Counted from the stretch's first letter, positions 8,959-19,819 are shown. The stretch: DNA of 64,000 nucleotides from Microcoleus sp. FACHB-1515 (GCF_014696105.1 NZ_JACJPO010000015.1:124001-188000), one strand, 5' to 3'. Program-made: numbers and translations. The notes: a model not told the origin generated them from the sequence alone.

Positions 8959-9660
8959 GTGAGCCAAATTTTAGTGATCGTTCATCAGGAAAACTCGAAT
9001 TGCGGACTGGTCGGGCAAATTCTCGAAGAAAACGGCTATGAACTGGATGTTCGCCGTCCCTGTCTGAGTGAATCGCTGCCGGACACGCTGGATGATTATG
9101 CAGGCGCGATCGTGTTTGGTGGCCCCATGAGCGCCAATGATGACCAAACCCTGCCGTTTATTCGCACGGAGTTGGAGTGGATTGAACGAGCGATCGCATC
9201 TGGCAAACCTTACCTCGGCATCTGCTTGGGCGCACAGCTATTGGCTCGATCGCTGGGCGCAAAAGTCAGGCCACATCCGCAAGAAATTGTCGAAATTGGC
9301 TATGTACCGATTCGTCCGACAGTGGCCGCCCCCGACTTTCCCACAACCGTTTATCACTGGCATCAGGAAGGCTTCGAGTTGCCGCAGGGCGCAGTGTTGC
9401 TCGCCCAAAGCGACGAATTTCCCAATCAGGCGTTCCGCTATGGCGATTCGGTATATGGCCTGCAATTCCATCCTGAAATGAACGAAATGCTGCTCGATCG
9501 CTGGACGACGAACGGCATCGATCAGCTAACGCGACCGGGAGCGCGATCGCGAGCCGAACAGTTTCAAGACCACGCCCGCTACGGTGCAGCCGTTGAAGCG
9601 TGGCTCCGTCGCTTTTTGCCGCAGTGGTTGCAGGCCAAATCGCTTTCGGATGCCGCTTAA
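8959..9660 (+). CDS. class I glutamine amidotransferase (GMP synthase-like)
   Basis: A 233-residue free-standing GATase1 protein starting at GTG. The nucleophile elbow is YLGICLGAQLLA (Cys near residue 90), the oxyanion region is FGGPMSAND near residue 53, and the catalytic His-Glu pair is LQFHPEM near residue 173. That completes the Cys-His-Glu triad, so it should hydrolyse glutamine or a gamma-glutamyl substrate. It lacks the synthetase domain of GuaA. Related proteins act on gamma-glutamyl peptides or as orphan GATases. It converges with the next gene only three bases downstream. Exact substrate unknown. Confidence 0.85.
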   Translation: MSQILVIVHQENSNCGLVGQILEENGYELDVRRPCLSESLPDTLDDYAGAIVFGGPMSANDDQTLPFIRTELEWIERAIASGKPYLGICLGAQLLARSLGAKVRPHPQEIVEIGYVPIRPTVAAPDFPTTVYHWHQEGFELPQGAVLLAQSDEFPNQAFRYGDSVYGLQFHPEMNEMLLDRWTTNGIDQLTRPGARSRAEQFQDHARYGAAVEAWLRRFLPQWLQAKSLSDAA

Positions 9661-9663
9661 TCG

Positions 9664-11178
9664 CTAGGGTAGCCAGAACGGACGCAATCCGGCGATCGGC
9701 AAGGTTTTCGGTTCTGCCTGTTTGGGAAAGCCGTTGCCGTCAGTGGCGATCGGCAAAATCCACAGGCTGCTGTTGGCGATCGGCTGTCCGTCGCTGCCGT
9801 AAATGACGCTGGTTTGTCCCTCGGCCACTGGTTGAATTTGGTCAAATAAAACGCCCAAGCCGTCCGGCGACAGGCTGAACTGAATTTCCTGCTGAATCGG
9901 CAGCATCAGCAGATCGACACGCTTGCCCGATTCGGTGTCGATCGCCGCCAGATAAGGCTGTTCGCGGTTTTCGTCTCCGGGGAGTAGCGTGGTGAACAAG
10001 CAGTAGAGCAGCGGTCGCGTCGGGTGAAACTGGGCGGCGCGAATTTGGCCGTTGGTCGTGAGCAGTTCGCGCTGCGATCCTTCGGCAACCAGGAAGAGCG
10101 ATCGCGTTGGCTGAGTGGGAACGTCGTTGTTAAACCGCACCATTGCCGCTGCCGATCCGTTCGGGCTAAAGTCGAGCGTCTGCCCAAATTGCGCCAGAAA
10201 GTCGAGCGGTTCGGCTCCCGATTCGAGGGGCACGATCGCCACACCTTGACCTTGATTGATGGCGATCGATTGGCTGTCAGGCGTAATCACAAAATCGCCG
10301 CCGGGTTGACCTTCCAGCGGGCGCGGCGACTGGCCGGACTCGATTAGCCAGAGGCCATAGGTTGCCAAATTGTTGCGGCTGACGCGCTGCACCACAACCT
10401 TGCTGCCATCTGCCGACAAATCAAACTGCATGTTTTGATAGTCGCGATTGTCGAGAACCAGATGAACTTCTCCAGGCGGACGAGTGGGTTCGGCTTCCGG
10501 CTGGCGCTGTCCGGGCAGTCCGGGCTGGGCTTGGGCGGGCAGTCCGGTTGTGACCGTGTAAAGCTGCTGGTTGAGCAGATTTTGCGTTTGCGAAGCGCGA
10601 TCGTTGGCGGCAAACAACACGCGATCGCCCTGCGGATACGGCTTGAAATCGACAACAACCAGATTGGCGGGCGTGAGGATCTGCCGCTGCTCAGTCGTCA
10701 GGTTATACATCACCAGTCGGCCTGCTTCTTCGCCCGCAATGCCCAGATAGATAAAGGCACGATCGCGCGATCGAAATTCACCGACATACGGCTGCATCCG
10801 CGTCCGAGCGTCGTTTGGGTCGCTGAAGCGATCGCGAGCATCTTGCAGTTGCAGCTTAAAGTCATAGCCATAGGGCGGCGGATCGTTGAGCGTGTAGGCC
10901 ATGCGGCGACCCGCCCAGCTAATTCGCCCTTGCAAAGGCGGCTCGATCCGCAAATTCGATTCAACGCTGGCATGATCCATCGGGCGGCTGAAGTTCAACA
11001 CAAACGCGCGATCGTCCACGCCAACATGCCTGCCCTGCCAGCTAAAATCGCGCACATGGGCAGCGGTGCGATCGCCCTTCAGCAGCACCAAACTGATCAC
11101 AACGGCAAGGGCGATCATCAGCAGAATCGCGCTGCGATCGATCGGCTGCGAGAATGCCGAGAAGCGAGAACGAGCCAT
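9664..11178 (-). CDS. membrane-anchored Ig-like/beta-propeller protein
   Basis: A 504-residue protein. Residues 16-34 (AILLMIALAVVISLVLL) form a signal anchor. Residues 50-120 resemble a bacterial Ig-like (SbsA/Big_5-type) domain: FVLNFSRPMDHASVESNLRI, then RMAYTLNDPPPYG. The remainder is a TolB/PD40-like propeller with repeated blades such as GDRVLFAANDRASQ, FDLSADGSKVVVQR, VITPDSQSIAINQ and FSLSPDGLGVLFDQ. A Pro/Gln-rich linker (LPAQAQPGLPGQRQPEAEP) is inserted near residue 215. Such architecture suggests a periplasmic or extracytoplasmic scaffold. It is divergent from map. No enzymatic residues were identified. Confidence 0.72.
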   Translation of the reverse strand: MARSRFSAFSQPIDRSAILLMIALAVVISLVLLKGDRTAAHVRDFSWQGRHVGVDDRAFVLNFSRPMDHASVESNLRIEPPLQGRISWAGRRMAYTLNDPPPYGYDFKLQLQDARDRFSDPNDARTRMQPYVGEFRSRDRAFIYLGIAGEEAGRLVMYNLTTEQRQILTPANLVVVDFKPYPQGDRVLFAANDRASQTQNLLNQQLYTVTTGLPAQAQPGLPGQRQPEAEPTRPPGEVHLVLDNRDYQNMQFDLSADGSKVVVQRVSRNNLATYGLWLIESGQSPRPLEGQPGGDFVITPDSQSIAINQGQGVAIVPLESGAEPLDFLAQFGQTLDFSPNGSAAAMVRFNNDVPTQPTRSLFLVAEGSQRELLTTNGQIRAAQFHPTRPLLYCLFTTLLPGDENREQPYLAAIDTESGKRVDLLMLPIQQEIQFSLSPDGLGVLFDQIQPVAEGQTSVIYGSDGQPIANSSLWILPIATDGNGFPKQAEPKTLPIAGLRPFWLP

Positions 11179-11305
11179 CGGACACCTGGGTAAGCGAATC
11201 GATCGCTACTTTAGCAGGAGTTCCGCTGCATGTTGAAGTTGCCCGCTCCGCAGATCAAGCCGCCGATTAAGCTACCTTAAGAACAGCATCCAAGATCAGC
11301 CTTCC

Positions 11306-12133
11306 ATGAATTTTCTGTCAAACATTTTGCCTCAGCCCGTTGCGGCTCCTCGAATCAAACGTCAGCGGCGCGGCATCGAAACCAAATCGCCTGCCGAAAT
11401 CGAAATTATGCGGCAGGCGGGCGCGATCGTGGCAACGGTTTTGAAAGAAATTTCGGAACTGGTGGAACCGGGCATGACAACAGCGGATTTGGATGCTCAC
11501 GCCGAAAAGCGCATCCGCGAAATGGGCGCAGTTCCCAGCTTCAAAGGCTATCACGGCTTTCCCGGTTCGATCTGCTCTAGCCTCAACAACGAAGTCGTTC
11601 ACGGCATTCCCAGCCGCAAAAAAGTGATCCGATCGGGCGACGTGCTGAAAGTCGATACGGGCGCATTCTTTCAAGGCTTTCACGGCGACTCCTGCATTAC
11701 GATCGCCGTCGGTCAGGTCGCGCCCCCAGCCGCCAAGCTAATCGAAGCCGCCGAAGCCGCCCTTTATCAAGGCATCGCCCAGGTCAAACCCGGAAACTTT
11801 CTGATGGACATTGCCGGAGCAATTCAAGATTCGGTCGAGTCCGCCGGATTCAAAGTCGTGGAAGAATTCACCGGACACGGCGTCGGACGCAATCTGCACG
11901 AAGAACCCGCCGTCTTTAACTTCCGCACGAGGGAACTGCCCAACGTCAAGCTGCGCGAAGGAATGACCTTGGCGATCGAACCGATCCTCAATGCCGGATC
12001 GAAACACACGCGCACTTTGGCCGATCGCTGGACGGTCGTGACGCTCGATCGTGCCTTGTCTGCTCAGTTCGAGCATACGGTTTTGGTGACGAAAGACGGG
12101 TATGAGATTTTGACCGATCGCACCAAAATTTGA
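11306..12133 (+). CDS. map: type I methionine aminopeptidase
   Basis: A 275-residue metallopeptidase removing the initiator methionine from nascent proteins. The five metal ligands are visible: Asp in [10 protein letters not shown], Asp in GFHGDSCIT, His in [14 protein letters not shown], Glu in MTLAIEPIL and Glu in [10 protein letters not shown]. The N-terminus has about 30 extra residues ([17 protein letters not shown]) before the core that starts at [18 protein letters not shown], common for cyanobacterial isoforms. cobI follows after four bases, so the two are almost certainly co-transcribed. Confidence 0.95.
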   Translation: MNFLSNILPQPVAAPRIKRQRRGIETKSPAEIEIMRQAGAIVATVLKEISELVEPGMTTADLDAHAEKRIREMGAVPSFKGYHGFPGSICSSLNNEVVHGIPSRKKVIRSGDVLKVDTGAFFQGFHGDSCITIAVGQVAPPAAKLIEAAEAALYQGIAQVKPGNFLMDIAGAIQDSVESAGFKVVEEFTGHGVGRNLHEEPAVFNFRTRELPNVKLREGMTLAIEPILNAGSKHTRTLADRWTVVTLDRALSAQFEHTVLVTKDGYEILTDRTKI

Positions 12134-12137
12134 GCGA

Positions 12138-12857
12138 ATGAAAATTGGAACGCTCTACGGCATCGGGGCTGGTCCTGGCGATCCGGAACTGCTGACGGTG
12201 AAAGGCTTGCGGCTCTTGCAGTCCGTTTCGATCGTGGCGTTTCCGGCGGGAATGAATGGGCAGACTGGCGTGGCGGAGCGATCGATCGCGCCTTGGCTCA
12301 AGCCCGATCAGGTTCGTCTACCGCTGGTTTTTCCTTATGTGCAGAACGATCGTGAACTCGAACAGGCGTGGCAAGCTGCCGCTGAAAAAGTGTGGTCATA
12401 TCTGGAGCAAGGGCAGGATGTCGCCTTTGTCTCTGAAGGTGACGTGAGCTTTTACAGCACGTTTACCTATTTGGCGCAGACGCTTGGGCAGCTTCATCCG
12501 ATCGCCCCAATCCAAACGATCCCCGGCATCTGTTCACCGCTGGCGGCGGCGGCGCAGTTGGGCTTGCCCCTGACGATTCGATCGCAACGGCTCACCGTTC
12601 TACCTGCGCTCTACACCGTTTCAGATTTGGAAACCGCGCTGAATTCCGCTGAAGTGCTGGTATTAATGAAGGTGAGTTCGGTGTATTCCCAGGTTTGGCG
12701 GATTCTCCAGAAACGCCAGCTTTTGCAGCACAGCCACGTGATCGAACGGGCGACCTTGCCCAATCAAGTGATTTACTCGGATTTGCGCGATCGCCCTGAC
12801 CTGAAACTGCCCTATTTCTCTCTCTTGATTGTGCAGGTTCCCCCGCCTGTCTCTTAA
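12138..12857 (+). CDS. cobI: precorrin-2 C(20)-methyltransferase
   Basis: A 239-residue SAM-dependent tetrapyrrole methylase in the cobalamin pathway. The N-terminal motif GTLYGIGAGPGDPELLTVKG (residues 3-22) is the family signature. The second SAM motif is FVSEGDVSFYSTFTYLA near residue 100, and PGICSPLAAAAQLGLPL near residue 130 follows the PG(I/V) pattern of CobI/CbiL. It starts four bases after map. No other cobalamin gene and no cobalamin riboswitch is visible here, so the pathway is dispersed. Confidence 0.93.
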   Translation: MKIGTLYGIGAGPGDPELLTVKGLRLLQSVSIVAFPAGMNGQTGVAERSIAPWLKPDQVRLPLVFPYVQNDRELEQAWQAAAEKVWSYLEQGQDVAFVSEGDVSFYSTFTYLAQTLGQLHPIAPIQTIPGICSPLAAAAQLGLPLTIRSQRLTVLPALYTVSDLETALNSAEVLVLMKVSSVYSQVWRILQKRQLLQHSHVIERATLPNQVIYSDLRDRPDLKLPYFSLLIVQVPPPVS

Positions 12858-12888
12858 AATTGCTTCCAGAAACTCGCCTTCGCAAATC

Positions 12889-14064
12889 ATGACGCAATCT
12901 TCGATGCTTCAGTCATTGCCAGCCCCGCTGCGATCGATTCTGCGCGACCCGACGGCGATCGCGGTGTTGGCGTCGATCGGGGTGCATGGTTTGCTGTGGG
13001 CGATTTTTCCGTATCTGCCGCTGGCGGCACGGCAACCGACCGAGGCGGAAATTCAGCGCGAAGTGGGCTTGGTGGAACTGTCGCCCGAAGAACTTGCCCG
13101 TGTGCCGCAGTTTGATACTCAGGCCAGTTTGCCGATTCCTGCCGCACCGCTGCCGCCTGCCGATGCGGGTCGCCTGCCGCAGCAGTTTTCGGTCACGCCG
13201 CTGCCGACGCCGCCTGCGGGATCGCTGTTTCCACCAAGCTCGCTTTATGTGCCGCCGTCGCTCGGTCGATTGCCGCAAGTTTTTACTCCTAACCGCCCCA
13301 GAGTGCGATCGACCACGCCCACCACGCGCCAAACGCCCAGGGCAACGCCCACGCCGACTCCTACCCCAACGCCCACCGCAACGCCGACTCCTACCCCAAC
13401 GCCAACGCCGTTGCCCCCCCCCACGCCCGGAGAAACCGTTTCAGAAGGGGGAACTTCGATCGACAATGTGCCGCCTCTAGCAGAATCACCCACTCCCAGC
13501 CCAACAGCGACGCCCTCACCCAATGCAGGCACAAACAACGGCAGCGGCACAAACAGCGAGAGTCCGCCCGAATCTCCGGCCAGTCCAACGCCCGATCGCC
13601 CATCACAAGAAGAAATTGCTCGGCGCAGAGCGCAAGAGCAGGAAGCGCGTCGGGTGGCTCGCCTGCTGACGCCTTATCCAGCAGGTTCTCGCCCCACAAG
13701 TCAAGGTGATGCAAATCGTGCCTTTGGGGATTGGTTCTATGTAGGGAATGAAGGCCGGACGCTCGAAGATTTACGCAGAGCCGAGATTAGCGTGCGCTAT
13801 CCGGCTGAAGCTTGTCCAATTCGAGCAACGGCAACGGTGATTTACGGTGTAGATGTGAACGCAGACGATCGCATTGTGGGCGATCCGCAATTGCTCTCTA
13901 GCTCTCGCTATCCCGTCTTTGACGAAGCCGCGCTTGCAGCCGTCCGTCGCTACAACTTCGACAACACCACGTCAGAAGAACAGCCTTTCCAAGTGACAGT
14001 GACATTTCCCTTCAGCGCGGAGGCTTGTGCGGCGGCGGCACCAGAAGAACCTCCGGCTAGCTAA
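12889..14064 (+). CDS. TonB-like energy transducer with Pro/Thr-rich linker
   Basis: A 391-residue protein. One membrane-spanning stretch near residues 24-40 (AVLASIGVHGLLWAIFPYLP) anchors it in the inner membrane. A long Pro-rich linker follows (about residues 70-290), including an uninterrupted Thr-Pro alternation near residues 148-180. The C-terminal about 90 residues form a TonB_C-type domain: ISVRYPAEACPIRATATVIYG, FDEAALAAVRRYNFDN, and QPFQVTVTFPFS. TonB proteins transmit proton-motive energy from ExbBD to outer-membrane transporters; no exbBD is adjacent. ATG 12889 is chosen because the upstream in-frame extension overlaps cobI and lacks homology. Function as TonB or a TonB-domain periplasmic spanner is inferred. 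Confidence 0.8.
   Translation: MTQSSMLQSLPAPLRSILRDPTAIAVLASIGVHGLLWAIFPYLPLAARQPTEAEIQREVGLVELSPEELARVPQFDTQASLPIPAAPLPPADAGRLPQQFSVTPLPTPPAGSLFPPSSLYVPPSLGRLPQVFTPNRPRVRSTTPTTRQTPRATPTPTPTPTPTATPTPTPTPTPLPPPTPGETVSEGGTSIDNVPPLAESPTPSPTATPSPNAGTNNGSGTNSESPPESPASPTPDRPSQEEIARRRAQEQEARRVARLLTPYPAGSRPTSQGDANRAFGDWFYVGNEGRTLEDLRRAEISVRYPAEACPIRATATVIYGVDVNADDRIVGDPQLLSSSRYPVFDEAALAAVRRYNFDNTTSEEQPFQVTVTFPFSAEACAAAAPEEPPAS
13351..13403 (+). repeat. 30-bp-period minisatellite in the Pro-rich linker
   Basis: A 23-bp block (13351-13373) recurs exactly at 13381-13403, embedded in further ACGCC/ACTCC triplet variations that encode Thr-Pro dipeptides. Slippage here would change linker length in 2-residue steps or shift frame. 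Confidence 0.75.
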
Positions 14065-14137
14065 TGGCGATCGCGTTTTTGCGCGTTTTGGAAACAAATT
14101 GCGCGACAATGAGTTCCGTTGATTCCCACCGCGATCG

Positions 14138-15163
14138 ATGACGCTAGATTCTGCCTTTGCTCAGCAGCTACAGGCGAGTGCTGCCCGTTTGTTTGCCCTG
14201 CTCGATCGCTTCACCGAGGCTCGCGTCTTGGTCGTGGGCGATCTGACGGTGGATGAATTCCTCACCGGACAGGTGGAGCGGGTTTCGCGTGAAGCTCCGG
14301 TTTTGATTTTGCGCCACGAAATCACCCGACAAATTCCTGGCGGCGGCGCGAACTCCGTTTACAACCTGGCAAAATTAGGCGCACAGGTGAAGGCGGTTGG
14401 ACTAGTTGGCAAAGATGAACAGGGGCGGGCACTGCGATCGATCTTCGAGTCTGCCCACATCGACACAACCGGAATTTTGATCGATTCCGATCGCCCCACC
14501 GTCACCAAAACGCGCATTTCCGGCCATGCTCGCCAGTCGGTGACACAGCAAATCGTCCGAGTCGATCGCAAATCCGACGATCTGCCCGATTCCGCCTTGC
14601 AGCTTCAGCTAGCCGAATATATTTCCAGTCAAATCGGGACTGTCGATGCGATCGTCTGCTCAGACTATGGCGATGGAACCTTGACGCCTCCCGTAATTGC
14701 AGCGGCTTTGCAGCACGATCGATCGATCGTCGATGCCCAAAAAGCCCTCGATCGCTATCAAGGCGCAACCGTATTCACCCCGAATTTGCCCGAAGCGGAA
14801 CAAGCGGTCGGCTATGCGATCGACTCAGCGGAATCGCTCGATCGCGCCGGACAAGATCTGCTCAATCTGACGCAAGCTCAGCATATTCTGATTACCAGAG
14901 GTGAGGAGGGGATGAGTCTGTTCGATCGATCGAGCCAGCAGGTGATCCCCGCCTTCAATCGCACCGATGTTTATGATGTGACCGGAGCGGGCGACACGGT
15001 TGCTGCTGCCTTGACGCTGGGACTGATCGGCGGCGCATCGCTTTGGGAAGCTGCGGTTTTAGGCAATTTGGCGGCAAGCATTGTCGTGCGGCAGTTCGGC
15101 ACAGCGACTACCAGTCCGCAAGAGATGAGAGCGGCTTTGCAAGAATTGCTGGATGGGCTATAG
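14138..15163 (+). CDS. PfkB-family kinase, heptose 7-phosphate kinase-like (RfaE domain I)
   Basis: A 341-residue ribokinase-fold kinase. Near residue 31 it has VLVVGDLTVDEFLTGQVERV, and residues 60-75 carry the glycine-rich PGGGANSVYNLAKLGA signature. The C-terminal PfkB motif DVTGAGDTVAAALTLG (near residue 282) contains the catalytic Asp. The overall pattern, including REAPVLILRHE and the QQIVRVDRKSD segment, fits the kinase half of bifunctional HldE, which phosphorylates D-glycero-D-manno-heptose 7-phosphate for LPS core or S-layer glycan synthesis. The adenylyltransferase half is absent. It stands as its own unit, converging with DUF456. Confidence 0.8.
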   Translation: MTLDSAFAQQLQASAARLFALLDRFTEARVLVVGDLTVDEFLTGQVERVSREAPVLILRHEITRQIPGGGANSVYNLAKLGAQVKAVGLVGKDEQGRALRSIFESAHIDTTGILIDSDRPTVTKTRISGHARQSVTQQIVRVDRKSDDLPDSALQLQLAEYISSQIGTVDAIVCSDYGDGTLTPPVIAAALQHDRSIVDAQKALDRYQGATVFTPNLPEAEQAVGYAIDSAESLDRAGQDLLNLTQAQHILITRGEEGMSLFDRSSQQVIPAFNRTDVYDVTGAGDTVAAALTLGLIGGASLWEAAVLGNLAASIVVRQFGTATTSPQEMRAALQELLDGL

Positions 15164-15177
15164 CTTAAACGGATTGC

Positions 15178-15711
15178 TTAAACGGGTAGCGTAGCAGTTC
15201 CGCCCATCACGCTCGACCAAGTTGCATACAGGAAAACGGCGACGGTGGCGATCGCCAGCACAAACTGCACCAAATTCCCGACGATCGTGCCGACCAAAAT
15301 CCCCAATGACGCCTTCAGTGCAAGTTTGAGATCGCGACGATAAAGAAATTCTCCGATGAGCGCTCCCACCAGTGGCCCAAACAGCAATCCGACCAGTGGA
15401 CCTCCAACGGGTAGAGCGGGCAGCAAGCCAAAAAATCCCAGCAGCAAGCCGACGATCGCGCCAATTTGTCCCCACTTGCTCGCCCCGAACTTTTGTGCGC
15501 CCCAATAGGTTGCCAAAAAATCGATCCCCATGCCCAGCAGCAGCACGACGCCCGCAACAATCAGCGGCACGGTCAGCCCTGCAAAGCCTTTGACCACGCC
15601 CCAAACCACGATCGCGCCAAAAATCAAGCTGATGCCAGGAATTCCAGGGACGATCGCGCCCACAATTCCCACCAGCATGACCACAACGAGCAGCCCATAC
15701 AGCACGACCAT
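15178..15711 (-). CDS. DUF456 family membrane protein
   Basis: A 177-residue protein with about four to five glycine-rich membrane segments. The opening VGIVGAIVPGIPGISLIFGA (residues 18-37) and the later LPVGGPLVGLLFGPLVGALI are hallmark glycine-zipper repeats of DUF456. Function is not established for the family. It is downstream of the higBA pair on the same strand, 62 bases away, and converges with the heptose-kinase-like gene. Confidence 0.85.
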   Translation of the reverse strand: MVVLYGLLVVVMLVGIVGAIVPGIPGISLIFGAIVVWGVVKGFAGLTVPLIVAGVVLLLGMGIDFLATYWGAQKFGASKWGQIGAIVGLLLGFFGLLPALPVGGPLVGLLFGPLVGALIGEFLYRRDLKLALKASLGILVGTIVGNLVQFVLAIATVAVFLYATWSSVMGGTATLPV

Positions 15712-15773
15712 GTTTGTTGTTGCCTTTTGAAACTTGAATTCTTTTATCAGTCTATCGATTCCAGGCGGCTTCT

Positions 15774-16178
15774 TCAGATGAACAGGCTGGGCGAGACTTT
15801 GAAATAGTCGCCTAGCGCTTTTGCTTGGGCTTTGCTGATCGATCGCTTGCCATTCACAACTTCAGACACCACACCGCTTGTCCCAATGATTCCAACTAGA
15901 TCGGCTTGACGAATTCCGTTGGCTTTCATCAACTGTTGAAGAACTTCATGAGGCGTTGAGTCATTGAATGGACGTGGATAATATTCTGATTCATACGCTT
16001 CAATCAGCAAAACCAGAAGTTTGAAGAGCGCTTTTTCTTCGAGTGTGCGATCTTTAGTGAACATTAGGCGTTCAGCAATTTGGAGGGCGCGATCGTACTC
16101 CTCCTCAGTTTCAATCACTTGAGGAGCAACTTCTGCCAACAAGTTTTGATAGGCGATTCGGTCAAAAGTAAGGGTCAT
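15774..16178 (-). CDS. higA: HigA-type antitoxin, XRE helix-turn-helix
   Basis: A 134-residue antitoxin. The N-terminal half (residues 1-70) is a helical dimerisation region; the C-terminal half contains the HTH: LMKANGIRQADLVGIIGTSG, then VVSEVVNGKRSISKAQAKAL. This arrangement matches HigA proteins of the type found in cyanobacteria, which neutralise a RelE-fold HigB nuclease and repress their own operon. Its start overlaps the end of the toxin gene by 17 bases, giving toxin-first order, the usual HigBA order. Confidence 0.85.
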   Translation of the reverse strand: MTLTFDRIAYQNLLAEVAPQVIETEEEYDRALQIAERLMFTKDRTLEEKALFKLLVLLIEAYESEYYPRPFNDSTPHEVLQQLMKANGIRQADLVGIIGTSGVVSEVVNGKRSISKAQAKALGDYFKVSPSLFI

Positions 16179-16461
16179 TTTTCCATCTATTTTTGCTGTA
16201 GTCAGCGTCAGTTAAGAAATACTTGTAGTAGATCGTTTGAAACTCATAGTCAATTCCAACAATCAAGCGGTAGTCATTGCCTTTGATGTTGAAAACGGTG
16301 AAGTTTCCAACGGCTTCAGCGTCTTTGTAAACTTTGCGAACGTCTTCCAAATTCTGCCAGTTGGCCTCTTTAATCTTGTCAAACCAAGTCTCAACCTGCT
16401 CTCTTGCATCAGCATATCGAGAGGCATCGTTGCGGAGATTGCGAATAGAAATCAGGCGCAT
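16162..16461 (-). CDS. higB: HigB-type mRNA interferase toxin
   Basis: A 99-residue RelE-superfamily toxin. It starts MRLISIRNLRNDASRYADA and has the pattern VETWFDKIKEANWQNLEDV then VFNIKGNDYRLIVGIDYEF and TIYYKYFLTDADYSKNRW, which is the HigB_toxin family signature, including a conserved Asn-x-x-Asn-Asp-Tyr-Arg-Leu strand and a C-terminal His/Asp-Tyr element. It should cleave ribosome-bound mRNA. It precedes higA with a 17-base overlap. No inactivating change is visible. Confidence 0.85.
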   Translation of the reverse strand: MRLISIRNLRNDASRYADAREQVETWFDKIKEANWQNLEDVRKVYKDAEAVGNFTVFNIKGNDYRLIVGIDYEFQTIYYKYFLTDADYSKNRWKNDPYF

Positions 16462-16616
16462 ATTCTGTTTGAGGAATTTTTCTAATATTCATTGGCGGGT
16501 ATTTGGTGGATGGATTGGATATGGTCTATCTATTCTCTCAGAACGAGAGCATAACTGTCAACATTGAAGATTTCTCATTTTGAGAGCAGAAAATCCGATC
16601 GCCTCGAAAATTGAAG

Positions 16617-18024
<1,408 letters not shown>

Positions 18025-18108
18025 GTTTGGCTGTCTCAATTCTGTGGCTGTTTCAAATTTGTGGCTGTCTGATTTTTCCAAGTACACCTTAGTTAAGTTG
18101 ATTGAACA

Positions 18109-18711
18109 ATGGAACTGACGATCGAATGTCAAAAACGCTCACCCGAAAGTAAGCCGAACGCCCTCAGGCAAAGCGGATTGATTCCCGCTGTGATCTACGG
18201 CCACAAAGGAACAGAATCGATTTCTGTCGCAATTCCAGCAAAAGCGGCGGAAACCCTGGTGAAAAAAGCCTCGGTCAACAATACGCTGGTTGATGTCAAA
18301 GTTGCGGACGGCTGGAGCGGTAAGGCGCTGCTGCGCGAAGTGCAAACGCATCCTTGGCGCAACTCAATCTATCACCTCAGCTTTTTCTCGATCGCTCAGC
18401 AAGATTCGATCGAAGCCACTGTTCCCCTACATTTCGTGGGTGAATCGATCGGCGTCAAGCAAAATGGCGGTGCGCTTGATACCGTGCTGAACGAACTAAC
18501 GCTGAAGTGCCCACCCGAAAGCATTCCCGAAACGATCGATGTGGATATCACCGATCTCGATGTCGGCGGTGCGCTGCACGTGGGCGACCTGAAGCTGCCT
18601 GCGGGCGTGGAAGCAGTTGGCGATAGCGATCGCGTTGTCGTCACTGTCCTTGTCTCGACAACGGGTCGCGATGCTGATGCTGATGCAGCCGCCGCAATCC
18701 CCGAAGCTTAA
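18109..18711 (+). CDS. rplY: 50S ribosomal protein L25/Ctc
   Basis: A 200-residue member of the long (CTC/TL5) L25 family that binds 5S rRNA. The N-terminal L25 domain covers residues 1-90: LRQSGLIPAVIYGHKG and LLREVQTHPWRNSIYHLSF. The C-terminal beta domain, about 92-185, includes VPLHFVGESIGVKQNGGALD and LKCPPESIPETIDVDI. A short acidic Ala/Asp tail ends it. It follows purA after 84 bases on the same strand. Confidence 0.93.
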   Translation: MELTIECQKRSPESKPNALRQSGLIPAVIYGHKGTESISVAIPAKAAETLVKKASVNNTLVDVKVADGWSGKALLREVQTHPWRNSIYHLSFFSIAQQDSIEATVPLHFVGESIGVKQNGGALDTVLNELTLKCPPESIPETIDVDITDLDVGGALHVGDLKLPAGVEAVGDSDRVVVTVLVSTTGRDADADAAAAIPEA

Positions 18712-18751
18712 TTGCTTTGTGTAGGGGCGCAAGCACCCCTGCCCAATCATT

Positions 18752-19819
18752 TCAAACTCGATCGCGCTCAAGGTCTGGATAAATCAAGATCTTGAGCGTT
18801 TCTGCTGTTGGGGAAAGGGCGCGATCGACTGCTGCCGCCAAATCGCTCAGGGGATAGCGATCGCTCACCAAAGCATCGACATCAATCCGGCGGTTGAACA
18901 CAATATCGGCGGCAAGCTGCTGGACGCGATACGAAGAACTGTAGCTGCCCATCAGATCGATTTCGCGACGGTAGAGCAAATTCGGGTTGAGCGGAATTTG
19001 TACTTCATCAGGAAACTCTGCAAAGAACAAGATTTTGCCGCCTTTGCGCGTACAGTCGATCGCCTGAAAAAACGCCTTTTCGCTCGGAACGGCCAGCAGG
19101 CTCACATCCACGCCCATGTTTCCCGTCAAGGCGAAAACTTTGGTGTGCAGGTCGGGATCGCGAGCATCAAAGGCAGCATCGGCTCCGACGCGAAGCGCTT
19201 TTTCGATGCGGGTGGGCAGGAGGTCGGTGGCGATCGCTCTCGCCCCAAAATATTTCACCAGCATCACAAACATCAGACCGATCGGTCCCGCTCCTGTCAC
19301 CAGAACCGTTTGACCGGGAGCAATCTGCGCTTTCTTCACCGCTTTCAAACAGCAGTTCGTCGGCTCCACAAAGCTGGCCTGCTCAAACGTCACCTCGTCG
19401 GGAATCGAAATCAAGCCGCCGTTACGGACAATGTGCCCCGGTACTTTTACATATTCCGCAAATCCACCACCGCTCGGTGCAAACCCTGCCGTTGTGGAAA
19501 TATTTTTGTAAACTTCACACATTGAGAAGTTGTCTTGTAAGCAATAGCCGCAGTGCATACAGGGAATGTGATGGAGAACAACGACACGCTGCCCAACCTG
19601 CCAGCCTTTCACTTCCGCACCAACTTCCGCAATTACACCAGCCGTTTCATGTCCAAAGATGCGCGGCGGATCGAGCAGCGGATAGCGAATTTTCTTAATA
19701 TCTGATTGACACAAACCGACAACGCGCACCTGCACTAGCACTTCATCAGGTGCGATCGCGGGCACGGGAACATCCTCATAGCGAAGCTGATTAACTCCGC
19801 GAAACACCTGCGCTTTCAT
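18752..19819 (-). CDS. zinc-dependent medium-chain dehydrogenase
   Basis: A 355-residue MDR-family dehydrogenase. The catalytic zinc ligands are in VGLCQSDIKK (Cys near residue 37) and FGHETAGVIAEVG (His near residue 57). The structural zinc cysteines are CMHCGYCLQDNFSMC (residues 90-104). The Rossmann glycines sit in VLVTGAGPIGLMFVML near residue 170. It resembles sorbitol/threonine dehydrogenase branches rather than classical alcohol dehydrogenase; the substrate is unknown. It is divergent from the histidine kinase. Confidence 0.85.
   Translation of the reverse strand: MKAQVFRGVNQLRYEDVPVPAIAPDEVLVQVRVVGLCQSDIKKIRYPLLDPPRIFGHETAGVIAEVGAEVKGWQVGQRVVVLHHIPCMHCGYCLQDNFSMCEVYKNISTTAGFAPSGGGFAEYVKVPGHIVRNGGLISIPDEVTFEQASFVEPTNCCLKAVKKAQIAPGQTVLVTGAGPIGLMFVMLVKYFGARAIATDLLPTRIEKALRVGADAAFDARDPDLHTKVFALTGNMGVDVSLLAVPSEKAFFQAIDCTRKGGKILFFAEFPDEVQIPLNPNLLYRREIDLMGSYSSSYRVQQLAADIVFNRRIDVDALVSDRYPLSDLAAAVDRALSPTAETLKILIYPDLERDRV

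Noticed and set aside
13300-13560. overlapping minus-strand frame rich in Gly-Val
   Set aside because: It is the antisense of the Thr-Pro linker of the TonB-like gene; low-complexity artefact.
18728-18749. GGGGCGCAAGCACCCC hairpin as a terminator of rplY
   Set aside because: It lacks a following T-run and resembles a common dispersed intergenic repeat; it may still affect the convergent ends.
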